Shown here: positions 1 through 8,243 of the stretch, in pieces | Layout of the letters: the number at the start of each line of letters is the position of its first letter | How positions within the stretch are numbered: position 1 is the first letter of the stretch | Assembly: GCA_024235215.1 (NCBI GenBank) | Contig: JACKMU010000003.1 | Span: forward strand, 310,001 to 374,000 | DNA from: Chromatiaceae bacterium | GTDB taxonomy: Bacteria; Pseudomonadota; Gammaproteobacteria; Chromatiales; Chromatiaceae | Reading direction: 5' to 3' | Length of the DNA stretch: 64,000 nt | Made by a program: the position numbers and the translations under genes | The notes under the pieces: model-generated | What the model saw: only the letters and a program-made list of their open reading frames with translations | Databases searched by the model: none | What the model was told of the DNA's origin: nothing

Positions 1-1
1 C

Positions 2-514
2 GGAATAGCGGCGCTCCCCCTGGCGATGGCGCTGTTACCCGCTTTCTTCACCTCTCATTCGTTCAACGATGATCAACTTCGCGCGCAACGATCGGCACTG
101 CTTCTCTCGATCGTGCTGTTTGGCGCAGGCGGAATCATCGGATTCATGATCAGTGGAAGCAATGTCACCATTCCAGCTCATTATCACGGATCGATCGTGG
201 CGGTAACCCTGGCATTCATGGGTGTTATCTACCACCTGCTTCCCCGCATCGGATTCCGTAAACCTACCGGAAAAATGGTGCGTCTCCAGCCTACCATTTA
301 CGGACTCGGCCAGTTGTTGCATGTGATTGGACTGGCCTGGTCGGGGGGTTATGGTGTACAGAGAAAAACTGCCGGCAGCGCCCAGGGCCTGGAGAGCGTC
401 GAAAAGATTTTCGGCATGGGTCTGATGGGGCTGGGTGGATTGATCGCCATTATCGGCGGCATACTCTTTCTTATCGTGGTGTTCAGAGCCATGTGGCCGG
501 AAAAACGCGGCTGA
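2..514 (+). CDS. Heme-copper oxidase subunit I, C-terminal part (cut by window edge)
   Basis: The reading frame is open from the first bases of the window, so only the last ~170 residues are seen. They are almost entirely membrane helices. An H-Y-H triplet (codons at 179-187) inside a hydrophobic helix matches the helix X pattern of heme-copper oxidases, where the two histidines ligate the high-spin and low-spin hemes. The surrounding sequence differs from ordinary aa3 oxidases and looks closer to B-type (ba3-like) or other divergent terminal oxidases. A DUF420 protein, often found with cytochrome oxidase genes, lies just downstream on the other strand. The role would be the O2-reducing catalytic subunit in the inner membrane. 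The exact subfamily is uncertain without the missing N-terminal half. Confidence 0.8.
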   Translation, partial: GIAALPLAMALLPAFFTSHSFNDDQLRAQRSALLLSIVLFGAGGIIGFMISGSNVTIPAHYHGSIVAVTLAFMGVIYHLLPRIGFRKPTGKMVRLQPTIYGLGQLLHVIGLAWSGGYGVQRKTAGSAQGLESVEKIFGMGLMGLGGLIAIIGGILFLIVVFRAMWPEKRG

Positions 515-544
515 TCCGGCTAATGATTCACATCTATCGCAGAG

Positions 545-727
545 TTAAATCCGCTTGATCAGCTCGAACAAGACGAGTGCGAGCACCATGATGATCACAA
601 AAAATACCAGCGAACGGTTCTCGAATCTTGTACCACGCCTGATCTCTATCTGGTTCAGTATCCAGTCAGAGATAAAATAGAGCACCAGACCGGCAATGGT
701 AAAAGCAACAAGTTCCAACATTAACAT
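545..727 (-). CDS. Small two-helix membrane protein, 60 aa
   Basis: A 60-residue protein with two hydrophobic stretches (about residues 3-25 and 40-57) separated by a charged loop rich in Arg and Glu. A GAGGGCG ribosome-binding sequence lies a few bases before the ATG at 727. It follows the DUF420 gene on the same strand and converges with the oxidase gene. I do not recognise a family. The position suggests an accessory or assembly protein for the adjacent terminal oxidase, but that is inference. Confidence 0.55.
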   Translation of the reverse strand: MLMLELVAFTIAGLVLYFISDWILNQIEIRRGTRFENRSLVFFVIIMVLALVLFELIKRI

Positions 728-784
728 CGCCCTCGGTAGCTTTCACCCAGCACCGGAACTTTAAGCTGTCATGGAGATCCAGCA

Positions 785-1216
785 TTACGCCCCGGGAGGA
801 TATAGATGAAATCCAAGCAGGTAAATAAGTACGCCAGTCACTGACACATAGAGCCACAGTGGCAAGGTCCAGCGTGTGATTTTCTGATGCAGAGTAATCC
901 GTTCAGTGAACGCAAAGACCACAGTCAGAACGATCATTGGCAGTATCACTACCGCCAGAATGATGTGAGAAAATAGTAGTAGAAAGTAGACTGGTCGAAT
1001 AAATCCCTGCCCGTTAAATGGCATGTAGCCAACTTGGTTGTGGTAATAGAGATAGGAGAGCAGAAACAGCGTAGAAACCATCAGCGCAGTGACCATGTAG
1101 ACCTTATGCGCTCTCTTGTTTCCGTGACGAACAGACAGGTACGCTGCCACGATCAGGCAGGCGGAAATCATATTCAAGCTGGCCTGCAATGGGGGCAGGT
1201 ACGGTATAATGTCCAT
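785..1216 (-). CDS. DUF420 family membrane protein (oxidase-associated)
   Basis: A 143-residue protein with about four membrane helices. The LPPLQASLN start, the RxGNKRAHK motif after the first helix (about residues 30-37) and the histidines in the later helices fit the DUF420 family. Members are commonly encoded beside cytochrome c oxidase genes, and related proteins (CtaM type) help assemble heme-copper oxidases. It lies in a minus-strand group of three small membrane-protein genes facing the oxidase gene at the window edge. Family call is fairly secure; the assembly role here is inferred from context. Confidence 0.75.
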   Translation of the reverse strand: MDIIPYLPPLQASLNMISACLIVAAYLSVRHGNKRAHKVYMVTALMVSTLFLLSYLYYHNQVGYMPFNGQGFIRPVYFLLLFSHIILAVVILPMIVLTVVFAFTERITLHQKITRWTLPLWLYVSVTGVLIYLLGFHLYPPGA

Positions 1217-1311
1217 CGTGATCCTAAAATACCTTGGGGACAGACAAAGTCTATCGATACTGGTCTGGCGCTGCTCTCAATTGAATGAATCGGATAGCGA
1301 AAATCCTCTGA

Positions 1312-1647
1312 TTAATCACCCCTTTTTTTGCGCCACTCTTTTACTGCCCAAGTCAGAAACCATCCCATTACCGAGAGGTTGATCAGAATACCGATTACCC
1401 AGAATCCGGTACGTCCGTCACCGGTCACCTCATGAGTGGCGCTTTCGGGCAAGACATTGTTTGCTGAACGGCTCAACGAGGAATCCGAATTCATTGATTT
1501 CGAATAGGACGATGCTGATATTGCAGTATCCGTCTGTTCCGTCCGAGCCGCTTCTGAGGAATCAATCGCTCCCCACGCCATCGGCGGCAACAACTGCACG
1601 CAGATTATCACCTGGATGAACCGGCAGAATTTAGCGCTATTCGGCAT
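1312..1647 (-). CDS. Exported single-helix membrane protein, unknown
   Basis: About 111 residues from the chosen ATG at 1647. This start gives a typical signal peptide ending near an A-W-G-A sequence; a further in-frame ATG lies nine codons upstream. The middle is a Ser/Thr/Glu-rich low-complexity linker and the C-terminus is one membrane helix followed by a basic tail (KEWRKKRGD). The layout is a periplasmic tether with a cytoplasmic basic end. I do not recognise the family. It is the first gene of the minus-strand group that includes DUF420, so an oxidase-related role is possible but unproven. Confidence 0.45.
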   Translation of the reverse strand: MPNSAKFCRFIQVIICVQLLPPMAWGAIDSSEAARTEQTDTAISASSYSKSMNSDSSLSRSANNVLPESATHEVTGDGRTGFWVIGILINLSVMGWFLTWAVKEWRKKRGD

Positions 1648-1957
1648 CTGTGGACAACCCTTGCAGCACCTCAAAAAAATAGGTCAATTAAGCCAATCCA
1701 GATTCCTGCCTCAACCACCCTGGTCAAGAAACAGGGTACAGCTGCACAGATCCCAAGATACCACCATTGCAACGAATCATCACCGATATACCAATCTGCC
1801 CTCAGCAGATCGAAAAATTTGCATCCACTCCGGAGTCGCAATGCCAATACCGCGGAATGCTTGGAGGATCGATCGATGACTCAGTATAAAAACCGGTTTT
1901 TCGATTTGACCCAAAAGGGTACAATTACTAGTGTATTCCATTCCAGAGGAAATTTTC

Positions 1958-2410
1958 ATGTTCGGACGTAAGAGTGCTTCCGCGCAAGAGAACTGCCCCT
2001 GCCTTCTGAAAAATGTCGGCGTTTCAGAATTCAATAAACAGCATTTGAGACTGGCGAGCTATGCGGTTGAATTCAATCAACTGGCCGAAGAACTTGCAGA
2101 TCGGGAACCCGATGCAAATGACTGGAAGCGTGTCGATGCGCTATTCAGCCGGGTTAGTCTATTCGTAGCTACGCATTTTCGGGAAGAAGAGGAGATCATG
2201 CGAAAGTTCGAATATCCCGGCTATCCCGGCCACAAACAGCAGCATGATAAGTTCGTAAATGATCTGGCTAAGATTCAATCGCAGATCAACAATAGAAATG
2301 TCAAATTCAAAGGAAAAATGAGCACTTTGTTGTGGGAGTGGCTCTATCACCATATCAACGAAGTCGATGTGGAGTATAGCGAGTTCCTCGCCGACAAGGG
2401 TCTGACTTGA
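1958..2410 (+). CDS. Bacteriohemerythrin
   Basis: A 150-residue non-heme diiron O2-binding protein. The ligand set is visible: H29, H73 and E77 (H-x3-E), H92 and H96 (H-x3-H), H132 and D137 (H-x4-D). The length is typical of single-domain bacteriohemerythrins. A GTG lies in frame at 1931, but the ATG at 1958 has an AGAGGA sequence seven bases upstream and is preferred. There is no signal peptide, so the protein is cytoplasmic. The N-terminus carries a C-P-C pair (residues 13-15), less usual for the family. Likely roles are O2 storage, delivery or sensing; it stands alone in its transcription unit. Confidence 0.9.
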   Translation: MFGRKSASAQENCPCLLKNVGVSEFNKQHLRLASYAVEFNQLAEELADREPDANDWKRVDALFSRVSLFVATHFREEEEIMRKFEYPGYPGHKQQHDKFVNDLAKIQSQINNRNVKFKGKMSTLLWEWLYHHINEVDVEYSEFLADKGLT

Positions 2411-3193
2411 GACCTGCACTCTCCTCTGACCGACAAAATTGAAACCGAGAACGAGCAGTCAATGTCGGATTGCGTCAAATAATCAATAAACTGGAAGATG
2501 ATCAGCTTTTTCCAGTTTTCCGACGGACTTGAGAACCGATACTTAAGCCTCACCGTGCGTTCTCTCTGTATCGACCAACCGCCTTGCCAAGCACTTTTTT
2601 ACCAGTCTTCAATCACTTAATCCCTATTCACTCACAACCCCGAAAGTCTGGCTCGATGCTTTTCGCGGGATCCCCGATCCTGACACTTACCGCAGCTTGA
2701 TTTACCCTGGCGCCTTCTATCTACACGGTTGACCGCTGATAGACCTTGATTGTCCGCAAATCTGAATAAACATCGCTACTCCTGCATTTGTCTTGCAGCG
2801 CAGCATCCCGCCTCTGTTTCTCCCTCAGAGATCACAAAGTATTGAAATCGAATTCTTACTTAAGAATTAGGATAAGTTGCCTCCATTCACCGGGTAACAG
2901 AAGAGTTGATCCAGATCAGTATTCTTAATGAAAAAGGCTGCGATCTGACCTCAATAAATCTTTACGGCGCTATATTTTGCAAAGGTTCTGGATTTCACTT
3001 AGTATCCACGTGAGTAAGATGTATAAATAACCCCGCCAGGGGACGAAGTTTCGGTATATCGTTTGTTGCATCGCAATAATTTGTTAGTCATCGACCCTGC
3101 TTATGCCAATTGAAAAACGCTACTGATAAGGCGTGTGGCAGAATTTTTTGTAAGTCAGGGTTGGGGAATTGGGGGTTTGGGAGATGAAGACAG
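2411..3193. other. Long intergenic region upstream of the sulfide-oxidation cluster
   Basis: About 780 bases with no convincing gene on either strand; short open frames here lack ribosome-binding sites and family-like composition. It holds an FNR-like palindrome at 2906-2919, and AT-rich tracts nearer the cytochrome gene. A long leader or several promoters for the downstream cluster could reside here. Confidence 0.5.
2906..2919. promoter_or_regulatory. FNR/Anr-like palindrome (one mismatch)
   Basis: TTGATCCAGATCAG matches the FNR consensus TTGAT-N4-ATCAA except for the last base. It lies about 275 bases before the NapC-type cytochrome gene. It could give low-oxygen control of the fcc cluster, but the distance is large and one mismatch can occur by chance. 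Confidence 0.35.
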
Positions 3194-3772
3194 ATGGTTC
3201 AAAACCAAAAAAGTGTCAGCTTTTCGCGGACTAAACTTTTTATTATTTTAGTTCTCATTTTTGCTGCCGGCACGATCTTTGCCGGATTGTTCAACGTGGG
3301 CCTTTCATCCACTAACACCATGGAATTCTGCACCGACTGCCATTCCATGAAAATCAACCTGGAAGAGTTGCAGCGAACCGTCCACTATAAAAACAACTCA
3401 GGTGTTCAGGCCACCTGTGCCGACTGCCATGTACCGAAAGAGTTCGGTCCCAAAATGGTGGCAAAAATTCTTGCTTACAAAGATGTACTGCACGAATTTC
3501 TCGGAACTATCGATACCCCAGAGAAGTATGAGCAGCACCGCTGGGATATGGCCAATCGAGTCTGGGATAAAATGAGAGCAAACGACTCACGTGAATGCCG
3601 TTCCTGCCACGCTTGGGAAAGCATGGACCTGAGTGGACAAAGCAGGAGTGCCCGGAACCGGCACAGCAGCGCGAGAGACGAAGGAAAAACCTGTATCGAT
3701 TGCCATAAAGGGATAGCTCATGAAGAACCGGATGAACCGGATGAGGAAGAGGCAGAGGAAAAACAGGGTTAA
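3194..3772 (+). CDS. NapC/NirT-type tetraheme cytochrome c
   Basis: A 192-residue membrane-anchored quinol (or quinone) dehydrogenase. One N-terminal membrane helix (about residues 14-35) is followed by four CxxCH heme sites starting at residues 46, 75, 135 and 167, the spacing typical of NapC/NirT. The C-terminal ~20 residues are very acidic (repeated E-P-D and E-E runs). Proteins of this family pass electrons between the quinone pool and periplasmic redox enzymes. It is the first gene of a co-directional group with the ankyrin protein and fccAB, so it may link flavocytochrome c to quinone. It is distinct from the second NapC-like protein at 12372, which partners an HAO-like enzyme. Confidence 0.9.
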   Translation: MVQNQKSVSFSRTKLFIILVLIFAAGTIFAGLFNVGLSSTNTMEFCTDCHSMKINLEELQRTVHYKNNSGVQATCADCHVPKEFGPKMVAKILAYKDVLHEFLGTIDTPEKYEQHRWDMANRVWDKMRANDSRECRSCHAWESMDLSGQSRSARNRHSSARDEGKTCIDCHKGIAHEEPDEPDEEEAEEKQG

Positions 3773-3823
3773 ACTGTTTCCTTCCGAGTGAATCACTCTC
3801 CCTGCTGTGTAAGGTATAGACCC

Positions 3824-4768
3824 ATGAAGTTTAGAAATGTAATCACCCTGGTGATTGTTACCCTGATAAGCTCCACAGCTATCGCCGGTGACACGGAAAA
3901 AGAGAAAGAATTTCGGGTCGCCGCAGCAGTCGGTGATGTTGAAACTCTGGAAAGAATGTTGGACGAGGGAATGCCGGTCGATACCGCCAACAAATTCGGG
4001 ATTACCGCCTTGATGATGGCGATTCAGAACGATAACGTCGAAGCCACAGCACTGCTGCTGGCACGTGGCGCCAACGTGAACGCCGAAGCCAGGGAGGGTT
4101 GTACTGCGCTCACCTTTGCCGCGGAAAACGGACATGACGCAATGACCGCACTGTTGCTGGAACGCGGTGCCGATCTCAACGCAAAAACCCGTGCCGGATG
4201 GGACGCCATGATGATTGCGGCGCGTTACGGTCTCACGGACATGGTCGAGCAGTTGCTCTTCAAGGGAGCAAAGACCGATTCAGTGGACAATAATGGACGT
4301 ACCGCACTGATGCATGCGGCCGAAAAGGGTCATCCGGAAACTATCGCAATGCTGATTAAAGGCGGCTCTGATATTGAGGCCCGTGACAAAAACGGCGCCA
4401 CCGCGCTGCTACTTGCCGCGGACAAGGGAAATGCAGGATCCATCGACGCACTGCTTGATGCCGGTGCAGAGATCAACGCAACCGACAAAGATGGCGCCAC
4501 GGCATTGATATGGGCTGTAGGCCAGGATCACCTTCCAGCTGCGGAACGGCTGATCTATCGCGGGGCAAAAATAGACCATCAGGATGCAGATGGCATCACC
4601 GCTCTGATGGAGGCAGCATCGGTGCGCTCGGAGAGTCTGGTATATTTGCTACTCAGAAACGGTGCAGACCCCCGCATTCGTGATAAACAGGGTCGCGATG
4701 CCACCGATATCGCGAAGAAGCGCAGAAACAAAAGCGTTATTTCGCTTCTGGAGGAAGCCGGCAACTGA
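3824..4768 (+). CDS. Periplasmic ankyrin-repeat protein
   Basis: From the ATG at 3824 the product is 314 residues: a signal peptide (about residues 1-22, ending S-T-A-I-A-G) and then eight or nine ankyrin repeats almost to the C-terminus, recognisable by repeated G-x-T-A-L-M/L-x-A-A and V/I-x-x-L-L-x-x-G-A-D units. A GTG 12 codons upstream is in frame but would spoil the signal peptide. Ankyrin repeats are protein-binding scaffolds with no catalysis of their own. It sits 51 bases after the NapC-type gene and before fccA, so it may organise or mature this periplasmic electron-transfer complex. The domain is certain; the role is inferred. Confidence 0.88.
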   Translation: MKFRNVITLVIVTLISSTAIAGDTEKEKEFRVAAAVGDVETLERMLDEGMPVDTANKFGITALMMAIQNDNVEATALLLARGANVNAEAREGCTALTFAAENGHDAMTALLLERGADLNAKTRAGWDAMMIAARYGLTDMVEQLLFKGAKTDSVDNNGRTALMHAAEKGHPETIAMLIKGGSDIEARDKNGATALLLAADKGNAGSIDALLDAGAEINATDKDGATALIWAVGQDHLPAAERLIYRGAKIDHQDADGITALMEAASVRSESLVYLLLRNGADPRIRDKQGRDATDIAKKRRNKSVISLLEEAGN

Positions 4769-4973
4769 TTTGTAGGTACACTTTGGGCTGATCTCACAGA
4801 AGCGTTCGTTGCATTTAACTTCATGAAAGTGAACCAGTCGATAACAAAAAAAGTTCTGGGATGTATTGTGGGTCCCGACTTTCAGGCAGCATCTGCCCCG
4901 CAGAGAGCCGTGAGCGGAACCGAAACAACCTGGAGTAACGAAGCCTGAAAAACCAATCCATATAGGAGGTAAC

Positions 4974-5591
4974 ATGGTATATAAAACCTTAACCAAGGCT
5001 CTCTTGATCGCAAGTATGTCGATCGGGCTATCGTCCGGAGTATGCGCCGCGGACGCACCAAAGCTTAAGATGGGAGCCAGCGACACGATGCTAGCCTTTA
5101 CCTGCGTAGGCTGTCATGGCAACAATGGTGCCAGTAATGGCCCAGCCATTCCTACAATAGCGGGACTCTCCAACGAATACTTTATCGAAGTAATGAAGGG
5201 TTACGCCGCTGGAACGGTGCCCGCGACCATCATGGACCGTATCGCCAAAGGTTACACTGAAGATGAGATCAAGCAACTGGCGAGCTTCTTTGTTTCCAAG
5301 ACGTTCGTGAAAGCCAAACAGGAGTTTGATCCCAAGCTGGTGAAAGCGGGCGGTAAACTGCATGATAAATACTGCGAAAAGTGCCATGCAGAAGGGGGGC
5401 AGTCTGCAGAAGACGATGCCGGTGTCCTGGCAGGGCAATGGACACCCTACGTGATGAATATGTTTGATGACTTCAACTCCGGGCGGCGTGAAGCTCCCAA
5501 AAAGATGGCTAAGCAGATGAAGAACATGATGGCAAAAGAGGGTGAAGCGGGTCTTCACGCCCTCAGCAGCTACTACGCCAGCCAGCAATAA
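4974..5591 (+). CDS. fccA: Flavocytochrome c sulfide dehydrogenase, diheme cytochrome subunit
   Basis: A 205-residue diheme c4-like cytochrome. A signal peptide (about residues 1-26, cut near V-C-A-A-D-A) is followed by two cytochrome folds with heme sites C44-H48 (CVGCH) and C134-H138 (CEKCH). A strong AGGAGG sequence lies just before the ATG. It ends 22 bases before the FccB start, the standard fccA-fccB order. FccA accepts electrons from the FccB flavin during periplasmic oxidation of sulfide to sulfur or polysulfide and passes them to other c-type cytochromes. The diheme form is that of Allochromatium-type enzymes, rather than the monoheme form of green sulfur bacteria. Confidence 0.9.
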   Translation: MVYKTLTKALLIASMSIGLSSGVCAADAPKLKMGASDTMLAFTCVGCHGNNGASNGPAIPTIAGLSNEYFIEVMKGYAAGTVPATIMDRIAKGYTEDEIKQLASFFVSKTFVKAKQEFDPKLVKAGGKLHDKYCEKCHAEGGQSAEDDAGVLAGQWTPYVMNMFDDFNSGRREAPKKMAKQMKNMMAKEGEAGLHALSSYYASQQ

Positions 5592-5613
5592 CAAAGCCAG
5601 GAGAAAATTTGCA

Positions 5614-6903
5614 ATGAAGATAACTCGTAGAGGATTTATTCAGACGGCTGGTGTGGCAACCGCAGTCGGTATTGCCGGTGTTCCTTATATCGCGCTTGGC
5701 GCTGGTAAAAAGGTAGTTGTGGTTGGTGGCGGTACTGGTGGTGCCACCGCTGCCAAGTATCTGCGGATTGCCGATCCCAGCATCGAAGTCACCGTAATTG
5801 AACCGAACAAGGATTACTACACTTGCTATTTAAGCAACGAAGTGCTTAGCGGTGACCGTTCGCTCGATTCTATCAAGTTCGGTTATGAAGGGCTGAAAAA
5901 GCACGGTGTCAACGTGGTACACGACATGGTGACCGGTATCGATGCCGCCGCCAAAGTGGTGAAGACAGCGGGCGGCCAAAGCTTCAGCTATGATCGATGC
6001 GTGGTGGCACCGGGTGTCGATCTCAGCTATGGAAAAATTGAAGGCTACAGCGCTGAGGTTGCCGAGAAGATCCCCCACGCCTGGAAGGCTGGCCCCCAGA
6101 CCGCGCTGCTGCGCAGTCAACTGGAGGCGATGAAGGATGGTGGTACAGTGGTCATTGCCGCACCACCGAATCCTTTCCGCTGTCCTCCTGGTCCCTATGA
6201 GCGCGCCAGCCAGATCGCCATGTACCTGCAGAACAACAAGCCCAAATCAAAAGTGATCATCCTGGATCCGAAGGCAAAATTCTCCAAGCAGGGGCTTTTC
6301 GTAGGCGCGTGGAAGAAACTGTACAGCTTTGGTACCGAAAATGCACTGATTGAGTGGCATGGCCAACAGGAAGAAGCCGGTGTGGTCAAGGTGGACCCGG
6401 GTTCCATGACGGTCACCACCGCTTTTGGTGATGAGATCAAAGCGGACGTACTCAACTTGATTCCACCTCAAACCGCAGGCAGCGTTGCTATCGGTGCGGG
6501 TCTGACCGATGAAAAGGGGTGGTGCCCGATCAATCTGGGCACCTTCGAATCAAAGATCCATGCTGGTATTCATGTGCTGGGTGACGCCAGTGATGCGATT
6601 GGTATGCCGAAGTCTGGATACTCCGCCAACTCCCAGGCCAAAGTATGCGCAGCAGCCATCGCGGCGATGCTGAATGGTCAGGAGCCCGGTACCCCATCCT
6701 ACGTTAACACCTGCTACTCCATCGCAGGAAAGGACTATGCCTTCTCGGTAGCCGCAGTCTACCGCCTTGCAGAGGATGGTTCTAAAATTGAAGCCGTGTC
6801 AAGCGGTGTAACCCCTGCTGATGCCACTGCCGAGCAGTTCAGACGGGATGTAGCCTATGCTCACAGCTGGTTCAGAAATATCACCCACGATATCTTTGGG
6901 TAA
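5614..6903 (+). CDS. fccB: Flavocytochrome c sulfide dehydrogenase, flavoprotein subunit
   Basis: A 429-residue flavoprotein that oxidises sulfide in the periplasm. The ATG at 5614 is chosen because it follows a GGAGA sequence and starts a twin-arginine signal (T-R-R-G-F-I-Q), consistent with export of the folded FAD protein. A Rossmann motif V-V-G-G-G-T-G-G follows at about 37-43. Cys71 in D-Y-Y-T-C-Y-L-S-N matches the residue that binds FAD covalently in the Allochromatium enzyme, and Cys190 and Cys367 match the redox-active disulfide pair. All key residues are present, so it should be active. A long hairpin terminator follows 140 bases downstream. Confidence 0.95.
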   Translation: MKITRRGFIQTAGVATAVGIAGVPYIALGAGKKVVVVGGGTGGATAAKYLRIADPSIEVTVIEPNKDYYTCYLSNEVLSGDRSLDSIKFGYEGLKKHGVNVVHDMVTGIDAAAKVVKTAGGQSFSYDRCVVAPGVDLSYGKIEGYSAEVAEKIPHAWKAGPQTALLRSQLEAMKDGGTVVIAAPPNPFRCPPGPYERASQIAMYLQNNKPKSKVIILDPKAKFSKQGLFVGAWKKLYSFGTENALIEWHGQQEEAGVVKVDPGSMTVTTAFGDEIKADVLNLIPPQTAGSVAIGAGLTDEKGWCPINLGTFESKIHAGIHVLGDASDAIGMPKSGYSANSQAKVCAAAIAAMLNGQEPGTPSYVNTCYSIAGKDYAFSVAAVYRLAEDGSKIEAVSSGVTPADATAEQFRRDVAYAHSWFRNITHDIFG

Positions 6904-7042
6904 GTTGGATGCCCCTTTTCCCTTTGGGATGAAGAGGGGTTGACATAATTCCGGCTATCGATCCATAGGGAAGTGGACAGGTTTTACAACAGAGGGGAGA
7001 CTATCGGAAGACCGGAACGCGCATACTAGCTGGAATGTAAAC

Positions 7043-7080
7043 AAACAAGAAACGGGACCAAAGGTCCCGTTTCTTGTTTT
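7043..7080. terminator. Strong bidirectional terminator, 17-bp perfect stem
   Basis: The arms at 7043-7059 and 7063-7079 are perfect complements of 17 bases with a three-base AAA loop. T-rich sequence follows on the plus strand, and the minus strand also ends in Ts. It lies between the convergent fccB and diheme cytochrome genes and probably stops both. Confidence 0.85.
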
Positions 7081-7181
7081 TCTCAAGTTGAATGGCTATT
7101 AGACACAACGGCTATGAAGCTACAGAAAAAGTATCGCATGGACCTTCGTCTTACTTCAGATTGCCGGATCGAATAGGCCGA

Positions 7182-7916
7182 TTACTGCCCCTCTCCCCGA
7201 TAGAATTTTGGGAAATCGGGGTTCTGCCATCCTGATTGTCCCAGGTCGCTGGCGGGTGGTTTCAAGCGGGAGACGTAGTCCAGGACAGCCATCTCATCCC
7301 TCGGTGTGAAGCGATGAATCTGCTTGACCATCTTCTGATCTGCATTGCGTCGCTTGCCAATGCGTATCCAATGAAACTGTCTTGTCAGATAATTGAGGTG
7401 CTGACCCTGTATTCTTGGAACATTTTCTGCTGGATCACCTTCTCCATTTTTACCATGGCAATCCTGGCAATTCTCTGCATAGAGTTGCTTTCCGTAATCC
7501 AGGTCAAAACCCGGACCGGTACTGTTGTTGGGATTCATCGGTAACTGTGCAATATAGGCTGCAACATCGGCGATCTCCTGAACTCCACCAAGCAGTTGCG
7601 GTGAGGTAAATGGACGCATTATGGGATTGTCTCGGTTGCGCGCTCTGATATCTGCCAACTGCTTAATGGTAACGCTGGCTATCTGCCCCGCAATCTGTGG
7701 ATAGCGTCCATCAGGCCTTCCCCATCCCTCTGGCGTGTGACAGACCGTGCAGACCATATAAACCCTGCGGCCGTTCTCGATATTTGGTGCCAATCTCAGT
7801 GCCGCTTCAACTTCCTGCTTGGCGATCTCCGCGGGATCCACAGGCTGCGACCATGCCACCGGGCTGGTAGTCATCAATAGCCCCATAAGCAGGCAGGGCA
7901 ACAGTAATCGTTCCAT
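7182..7916 (-). CDS. Exported diheme cytochrome c (c4-like)
   Basis: A 244-residue protein with a signal peptide (about residues 1-23, ending V-A-W-S-Q) and two class I cytochrome c folds with heme sites C56-H60 (CTVCH) and C150-H154 (CQDCH). The second fold has the usual P-R-I-Q-G-Q-H-x-x-Y and Q-M/K sequence around the distal ligand region. Such proteins carry electrons in the periplasm to terminal oxidases or from sulfur enzymes. It is monocistronic and convergent with fccB, and a TTGA-N6-TCAA palindrome lies about 180 bases upstream. It may accept electrons from FccAB, but no partner is directly shown. Confidence 0.85.
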   Translation of the reverse strand: MERLLLPCLLMGLLMTTSPVAWSQPVDPAEIAKQEVEAALRLAPNIENGRRVYMVCTVCHTPEGWGRPDGRYPQIAGQIASVTIKQLADIRARNRDNPIMRPFTSPQLLGGVQEIADVAAYIAQLPMNPNNSTGPGFDLDYGKQLYAENCQDCHGKNGEGDPAENVPRIQGQHLNYLTRQFHWIRIGKRRNADQKMVKQIHRFTPRDEMAVLDYVSRLKPPASDLGQSGWQNPDFPKFYRGEGQ

Positions 7917-8243
7917 TTCTTACCCTCATAATGTTACAAACAAGCACGGTCATATGAAGACTGACCGGTAAAGCTGTAGAGCTACTGTTTTTCTGAAATA
8001 TTATTAACTGACTATATTGGAAAGAACACCCACTCCCCTCTCCCTGTTGCGTTCACCGGTACAAATATCGCATCTTTGCTCACACAAGGCATTGAGCGCT
8101 ATCAACTTGGCATTGGCCTGTTGTGCATTCAATATAAATACCCACACAAGAACTTCTCATACATCAAGTGTATAACAGGAAACGGAGATTAACCGACCGA
8201 GAAAAGTATACACTGGTGAAACAATTTTACGTTCATTCCGCCA
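7917..8243. other. Divergent promoter region between diheme cytochrome and unknown gene
   Basis: About 330 bases between two divergently transcribed genes. It contains the FNR-like palindrome listed at 8092-8105 and AT-rich promoter-like sequence near 7990-8020. No coding sequence is seen. Confidence 0.5.
8092..8105. promoter_or_regulatory. FNR/CRP-type palindrome TTGA-N6-TCAA
   Basis: TTGAGCGCTATCAA has both perfect TTGA/TCAA core half-sites of the FNR family, differing from the full TTGAT-N4-ATCAA consensus in one base. It lies roughly midway between the divergent cytochrome gene (start 7916) and the gene starting at 8244. It may control one or both in response to oxygen or nitric oxide. 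Confidence 0.4.

Noticed and set aside
3184..3231. ATG at 3184 as the start of the NapC-type cytochrome
   Set aside because: It is in a different frame and stops after a few codons; the ATG at 3194 gives the membrane helix and four heme sites.
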